This document shows positions 59,903 to 64,000 of a DNA stretch of 64,000 nt, one piece after another. Position 1 is the first letter of the stretch; every line of letters begins with the position of its first letter. The stretch comes from Actinomycetota bacterium (GTDB lineage Bacteria > Actinomycetota > Thermoleophilia > Solirubrobacterales > Solirubrobacteraceae). The stretch is from the NCBI GenBank assembly GCA_005884115.1, contig VAXW01000005.1:992001-1056000 (forward strand), read 5' to 3'. A program made the position numbers and the translations under genes. The notes below the pieces were generated by a model that did no database searches, was not told the DNA's origin, and saw only the letters and a program-made list of their open reading frames with translations.

Positions 59903-60789
59903 GCCCCGACGAGGACGCCACGCCGCAAGGCGACGACGAGCAGCAGCAGCCGCCAGCCGCCGAGGGCGAGCAGCCCCAGGCCGAGGCCGAGGGTGCACCG
60001 GAGGCGCAGGCCCAGGCGCCCGAGCGCGACGAGCCCGAGGCCGAGGGCCCACAGCAGCCTGCGCAGGAGGCCGAGGCGGCGGAGCAGGCCGAGGCGCAGG
60101 CCGAGCCCGCCGCCGCCCAGCCCGCGGAGGGCGAGGCAGAGGGGCCGCAGGCCGCCCAGGAGGTTCCGCAAGGCGAGGAGCAGGAGGAGGCCGCGCCGCG
60201 CGTCAAGCCGTCCGTGCCGGGCGCGCACCTCGAAGTCGACATCGTCCCCGAGGGCGTCGACCCGCTCGGGCAGGAGGTGGCCTACGAGGACCGCTACGCG
60301 ATCGAGGAAGAGCTCCCCGAGCGAGCGAGCGAGGAGGTCGAAGAGGAGCTCGAGGAGCCGCTCACCGAGCCGATCGCCAGCGCCGCCATCGACCTCGCGG
60401 CCGGCGCCCGCTACCGCGCGACCGGCAAGCGCAAGACCGCGATCGCGCGGGTCACGCTGCGCCCAGGAAGCGGCTCCTACCTCGTCAACGGCCGCTCGCT
60501 CGAGGAGCACTTCCCGCGCCTCACATTGCAGCGCAACATCCGCCAGCCGCTCGAGAGTGTCGGCTATCAGGAGCGCATGGACGTCGTCGCGCGCCTGCAC
60601 GGCGGCGGCATCTCCGCCCAGGCCGGCGCGCTGCGCCACGGCGTCTCGCGGGCGCTGCTGGAGGCAGACCCCAACCTGCGCGGCGAGCTCAAGCGGCGCG
60701 GCTTCTTGACCCGCGACTCGCGGGCCAAGGAGCGCAAGAAGGCCGGCCTGAAGAAGGCGCGCAAGCGGCCGCAGTTCTCCAAGCGCTAG
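59899..60789 (+). CDS. rpsI: 30S ribosomal protein S9 with long acidic N-terminal extension
   Basis: 296 residues. Residues from about 167 form a normal S9: [48 protein letters not shown]...[22 protein letters not shown]...[18 protein letters not shown]. The first 165 residues are a Glu/Ala/Gln/Pro-rich, disordered tail (runs like [24 protein letters not shown]), then [15 protein letters not shown]-like acidic helix. S9 is normally about 130 residues. The extension is in frame and starts at the coupled ATG. Its role is unknown. Confidence 0.93.
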   Translation: MSPDEDATPQGDDEQQQPPAAEGEQPQAEAEGAPEAQAQAPERDEPEAEGPQQPAQEAEAAEQAEAQAEPAAAQPAEGEAEGPQAAQEVPQGEEQEEAAPRVKPSVPGAHLEVDIVPEGVDPLGQEVAYEDRYAIEEELPERASEEVEEELEEPLTEPIASAAIDLAAGARYRATGKRKTAIARVTLRPGSGSYLVNGRSLEEHFPRLTLQRNIRQPLESVGYQERMDVVARLHGGGISAQAGALRHGVSRALLEADPNLRGELKRRGFLTRDSRAKERKKAGLKKARKRPQFSKR

Positions 60790-60807
60790 CAGCGCTCGCG
60801 GCGAGCG

Positions 60808-62118
60808 ATGGCCGGAAAGCTGTTCGGCACCGACGGCGTTCGCGGCGTCGCCGGCGAGTTTCTCACCGCCGAGCTCGCGCTCGCGCTCGGGCAGGCCGCT
60901 ACCCGCAGGACCGAGGCCGAGCGCCCGCAGGTGCTGATCATTCGCGACACGCGCGAGTCCGGCGCGATGCTCCAGGCCGCGCTCGCATCCGGCGTGTGCA
61001 GTGCCGGCGGCGACGCGCTGCTCGGCGGCGTGCTGCCGACGCCCGCGGCGCCGCTGCTGATCGGGCGCTACAAGCTCGACCTGGCTGCGGTGATCTCGGC
61101 CTCGCACAACCCCTACCACGACAACGGGATCAAGTTCTTTGCGGGCGACGGCTACAAGCTCTCCGACGAGGCCGAGGCTGCCATCGAAGCCGACCTCGCG
61201 CCCGCCGGATCGCGCGCGATCGGGATCGCGCGCGAGCTGCGTGGGGCCTCGGAGGACTACCTGCGCGAACTGCACACCCGCTTTGCCGAGCTGGATCTCG
61301 ATGGCCTCGACGTGCTGCTCGACTGCGCCAACGGTGCCACCTACGAGGTCGCGCCGGAGATCTTCAGACGCCTCGGCGCGCGCGTAAGCGTGATTGCCGC
61401 GGCGCCCGACGGGCGCAACATCAACGCAGGGTGCGGCTCCACGCACGTGCACGCGCTGGCCGAGCAGGTGGTCGCGGGCAGCCACGCGCTGGGCTTCGCC
61501 TTCGACGGCGACGGCGATCGCGTGCTCGCCGTTGACCGGCGCGGGCAGGTGGTCGACGGCGATGAGCTGATGGCGCTCGCCGCGCTGCACCTTCGCGAGC
61601 GCGATCGCCTCAGCGGGAACGGCGTCGCGGTGACGGTCATGACCAACTACGGCTTCCACTCCGCGATGAAGCGCGCCGGGGTCGAGGTCGCAAGCACGAA
61701 CGTCGGCGACCGCTACGTGCTAGAGGAACTGCGAGCTCGCGGCTGGGTGCTCGGCGGCGAGCAGTCGGGGCACATCATCGATATGGGCTTCAACCGCACC
61801 GGCGACGGGATCGCCAGCGCGCTGCTCATGCTCGAGGCGCTCGGCGGCTCTGATCTCTCAGAGCGCGAAGCGATGGCGAAACTCCCGCAGCGGCTCGAGA
61901 ACGTGAAGGTACGCGATCGCGACGCCCTCGCCGGCGCGCGCGCTGTGGAGGACGCGGTCCGCGACGCACAGCGCTCCCTCGAGAGCAGGGGGCGCGTGCT
62001 CGTGCGCCCCAGCGGCACCGAGCCGCTGGTGCGCGTGATGGTCGAGGCTCCCACCGACGAGGAGGCCGAGCGGGTGTGCAGCCAGCTGGTCGAGCTCGTG
62101 CGGCGCGAGCTGGGCTGA
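60808..62118 (+). CDS. glmM: Phosphoglucosamine mutase
   Basis: 436 residues. N-terminal KLFGTDGVRGVAGEFLTAELALALGQAA, the active-site phosphoserine loop SASHNPYHDNGIKFF (S99), the metal loop DGDGDR and the C-terminal sugar-phosphate loop RPSGTEPLVRVM. It interconverts glucosamine-6-P and -1-P for peptidoglycan precursor UDP-GlcNAc. 18 bases after rpsI and before glmS, so it supplies the same pathway from one operon. Confidence 0.96.
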   Translation: MAGKLFGTDGVRGVAGEFLTAELALALGQAATRRTEAERPQVLIIRDTRESGAMLQAALASGVCSAGGDALLGGVLPTPAAPLLIGRYKLDLAAVISASHNPYHDNGIKFFAGDGYKLSDEAEAAIEADLAPAGSRAIGIARELRGASEDYLRELHTRFAELDLDGLDVLLDCANGATYEVAPEIFRRLGARVSVIAAAPDGRNINAGCGSTHVHALAEQVVAGSHALGFAFDGDGDRVLAVDRRGQVVDGDELMALAALHLRERDRLSGNGVAVTVMTNYGFHSAMKRAGVEVASTNVGDRYVLEELRARGWVLGGEQSGHIIDMGFNRTGDGIASALLMLEALGGSDLSEREAMAKLPQRLENVKVRDRDALAGARAVEDAVRDAQRSLESRGRVLVRPSGTEPLVRVMVEAPTDEEAERVCSQLVELVRRELG

Positions 62119-62141
62119 TCACCGCTGGTATCTTCGCCTGA

Positions 62142-64000
62142 ATGTGCGGAATCGTGGGGTACGTTGGCGGGCGTCCGGTCCGTGAGCTGCTGCTCTCCGG
62201 GCTCAGCAAGCTCGAGTACCGCGGTTACGACTCGGCCGGGATCTCCGTGATCGCAGACGGCCGCATCGAAGCGGTGCGGGCCGTGGGCAACCTGAGCGCG
62301 CTGCAGGCAAAGCTCGACGCCGCGTCCGCCGCGGCAGCAGCGGGCAGCCTCTCAGCCGTGGCCGTGGCGGCCAAGCCGGCCACAACCGGGATCGGGCACA
62401 CGCGCTGGGCCACCCACGGCCGGGTCAGCGAGGAGAACGCGCACCCCCACTACGACAGCACCGACCGCGTGCACGTGGTCGTCAACGGCATCGTCGAGAA
62501 CTACATGGCACTGAAGGAGGGCCTGCTCGCCCGCGGCAGCGTCTTCACCTCCGAGACCGACGCCGAGGTCATCGCCCACCTGATCGCCGAGCACTACGTG
62601 GACGACCTCGCCGAGGCCGTGCGCTGCGCCTACGCGCAACTCGAGGGGCACTACGCGTTCGTGGCCATGAGCCTCGACGAGCCCGACGTGCTCGTGGGCG
62701 CGCGCAAGGAGTGCCCGCTGGTCGTGGGACGCAGCGACGGCGAGCAGTTCGTGGCCTCCGCCGTACCCGCCTTCCTCGCAGAGACGCGCCACGTTCAGTA
62801 CCTCGAGAACGGCGAGATCGTCGTCCTGCGCCCCGACGGCGTGACCATCACCACCTGCGAGGGCGAACCTGTCGAGCGGGCGGTGGAGAGCGTCGACTGG
62901 GACCAGGAGACCGCCGAGAAGGGCGGCTTTGAGACATTCATGCTCAAGGAGATCCACGAACAGGCCTACGCTGTCGCCGAGACGGTCGCCGATCGCACCG
63001 CCCGCGGGGACGGGGTCGACCTCGACGAGGAGGGTGCGCTCGACGAGGCGATCCTCGCGGATGTCCAGAGGATCATCGTCGTCGCCTGCGGCACCGCCTA
63101 CCATGCCGGGCTGATCGGGCGCTACGCGATCGAGGAGTGGGCGCGGGTCCCCGTCGAGCTGGACATCGCGTCCGAGTATCGCTACCGCAACCCCGTCGTC
63201 GCAGAGGGCGATCTCGTCGTCGGGATCTCGCAGTCAGGTGAGACCGCCGACACGCTCGCCGCGATGCGCTTGGCGCGCGAGCGCGGTGCCACCGTGCTCG
63301 CGATCACCAACACGATCGGCTCGCAGGCCACGCGCGAGGCCGACGGCGTGCTTTTCACGCGCGCCGGTCTCGAGATCGGCGTGGCCGCCACAAAGACGTT
63401 CGTGTGCCAGGTCGCAGTCATGTACCTGCTCGCCCTGCGCCTGGCCGAACTGCGCGGGACGCTCGAGCCCGAGCGCATCGCCGCTCTCGTCAGCGAGCTC
63501 AAGCGGCTGCCGCACAGCATCGACGAGCTGATCGGCGAGTGCCAGGCCGGCGCCGATGCCATCGCCGCGACCTGCGCCGAGCGCGAGTTCTTCCTCTACA
63601 TCGGGCGCCACGTCGGGCTGCCGGTCGCTCTGGAGGGGGCGCTCAAGCTCAAGGAGATCTCCTACGTCTCAGCCGACGCCTACGCCGCCGGCGAGATGAA
63701 GCACGGCCCGATCGCGCTGCTCGACGAAGGCACGCCCGTCGTGTGCGTGGCCACCAGCTCGCCCGTGCTCGACAAGCTCATCTCCAACGTCCAAGAGGCA
63801 CGGGCGCGCGGAGCGCGCGTGATCGCCGTCACAACGCGCGGGGAAGGCGTCGTCGAGCCGCACGCGGACGCGACCCTGGCGGTGCCGGCGACCGACTGGA
63901 TGCTCCAGCCCGTGCTCGCCGTCATCCCGCTGCAGCTGCTCGCATACTCGATCGCGCGCCGGCGGGGCCTGAACGTCGATCAGCCGCGCAACCTCGCCAA
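62142..64000 (+). CDS. glmS: Glucosamine-6-phosphate synthase (partial at right edge)
   Basis: 619 codons visible from ATG 62142. N-terminal Ntn glutaminase: MCGIVGYVG with nucleophile C2, GHTRWATHG, NGIVENY. Then two SIS domains: ACGTAYHAGLIGRY, SQSGETADTLAA, LGRHVGLPVALEGALKLKEISY-like block, and the end of the window at VDQPRNLAK, normally followed by only about five residues. It makes glucosamine-6-P from fructose-6-P and glutamine. 23 bases after glmM. The stop codon lies outside the window. Confidence 0.96.
   Translation, partial: MCGIVGYVGGRPVRELLLSGLSKLEYRGYDSAGISVIADGRIEAVRAVGNLSALQAKLDAASAAAAAGSLSAVAVAAKPATTGIGHTRWATHGRVSEENAHPHYDSTDRVHVVVNGIVENYMALKEGLLARGSVFTSETDAEVIAHLIAEHYVDDLAEAVRCAYAQLEGHYAFVAMSLDEPDVLVGARKECPLVVGRSDGEQFVASAVPAFLAETRHVQYLENGEIVVLRPDGVTITTCEGEPVERAVESVDWDQETAEKGGFETFMLKEIHEQAYAVAETVADRTARGDGVDLDEEGALDEAILADVQRIIVVACGTAYHAGLIGRYAIEEWARVPVELDIASEYRYRNPVVAEGDLVVGISQSGETADTLAAMRLARERGATVLAITNTIGSQATREADGVLFTRAGLEIGVAATKTFVCQVAVMYLLALRLAELRGTLEPERIAALVSELKRLPHSIDELIGECQAGADAIAATCAEREFFLYIGRHVGLPVALEGALKLKEISYVSADAYAAGEMKHGPIALLDEGTPVVCVATSSPVLDKLISNVQEARARGARVIAVTTRGEGVVEPHADATLAVPATDWMLQPVLAVIPLQLLAYSIARRRGLNVDQPRNLA

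Noticed and set aside
59839-61659. A 606-codon minus-strand frame
   Set aside because: Antisense to rpsI and glmM; no domain, and the real genes are certain.

Overview
The window is high-GC DNA from a Gram-positive actinobacterial lineage. Gene content suggests Thermoleophilia/Solirubrobacterales, which is an inference because no 16S gene is present. Supporting signs are an actinobacterial-type integration host factor (mIHF), a GuaB3-type IMP dehydrogenase, the order rplM-rpsI-glmM-glmS, LexA with a CGAAC-N4-GTTCG SOS box, an ECF41-type sigma factor, DrrAB-like ABC genes, truncated haemoglobin II and many GTG/TTG starts. Genes are dense and often joined by 4-base ATGA/GTGA overlaps.

Layout. 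1-6.3 kb: the 5' end of a DtxR-like regulator, mscL with a zinc ribbon, a HemL-like aminotransferase, a SnoaL/metallo-hydrolase pair, a redoxin and a patatin phospholipase. 6.3-12 kb: an aldo-keto reductase/SDR pair, a decayed LuxR gene, and a DrrAB-like exporter facing an ECF41 sigma gene; both promoters carry the ECF41-type motif with the same 16-base spacer. 12-19.6 kb: SRPBCC protein plus cytochrome P450, then two arylsulfotransferase-like proteins, one fused to a 14-TM MFS exporter, with a 50-residue lipoprotein gene between them. 19.6-32 kb: small redox, stress and regulator genes: LtrA, HxlR, a COMT-like methyltransferase, TetR with a perfect 18-bp operator controlling a coupled microprotein and membrane protein, NiCoT, DUF4331, ArsR/AHSA1, Nudix, truncated haemoglobin, and three DUF899 paralogues. 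32-44.7 kb: a secreted paralogous pair divergent from an OmpR/histidine kinase system, SMP-30, MmcQ, a secreted lipase and a Tat-exported amine oxidase with unusual GAA use, and a NarL-type kinase/regulator cluster.

44.7-50.3 kb looks like a genomic island. A 52-base copy of the 3' half of tRNA-Leu(GAG) lies at 44724 and the intact tRNA at 50216-50302, in the geometry expected for integration at a tRNA 3' end. Between them are two near-identical DUF2294/MpsC genes, an inverted repeat, an mIHF paralogue, two microprotein genes, an SDR remnant and a stand-alone LigD-type polymerase. No integrase is visible.

50.3-64 kb is housekeeping: lexA with its SOS box, rnpB with a clear terminator, an SCP2 protein, threonine synthase overlapping a LeuRS-like synthetase with an apparently degenerate editing domain, guaB3-guaA, and rplM-rpsI-glmM-glmS, where S9 carries a long acidic N-terminal extension. 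glmS runs off the right edge only a few codons before its expected end.
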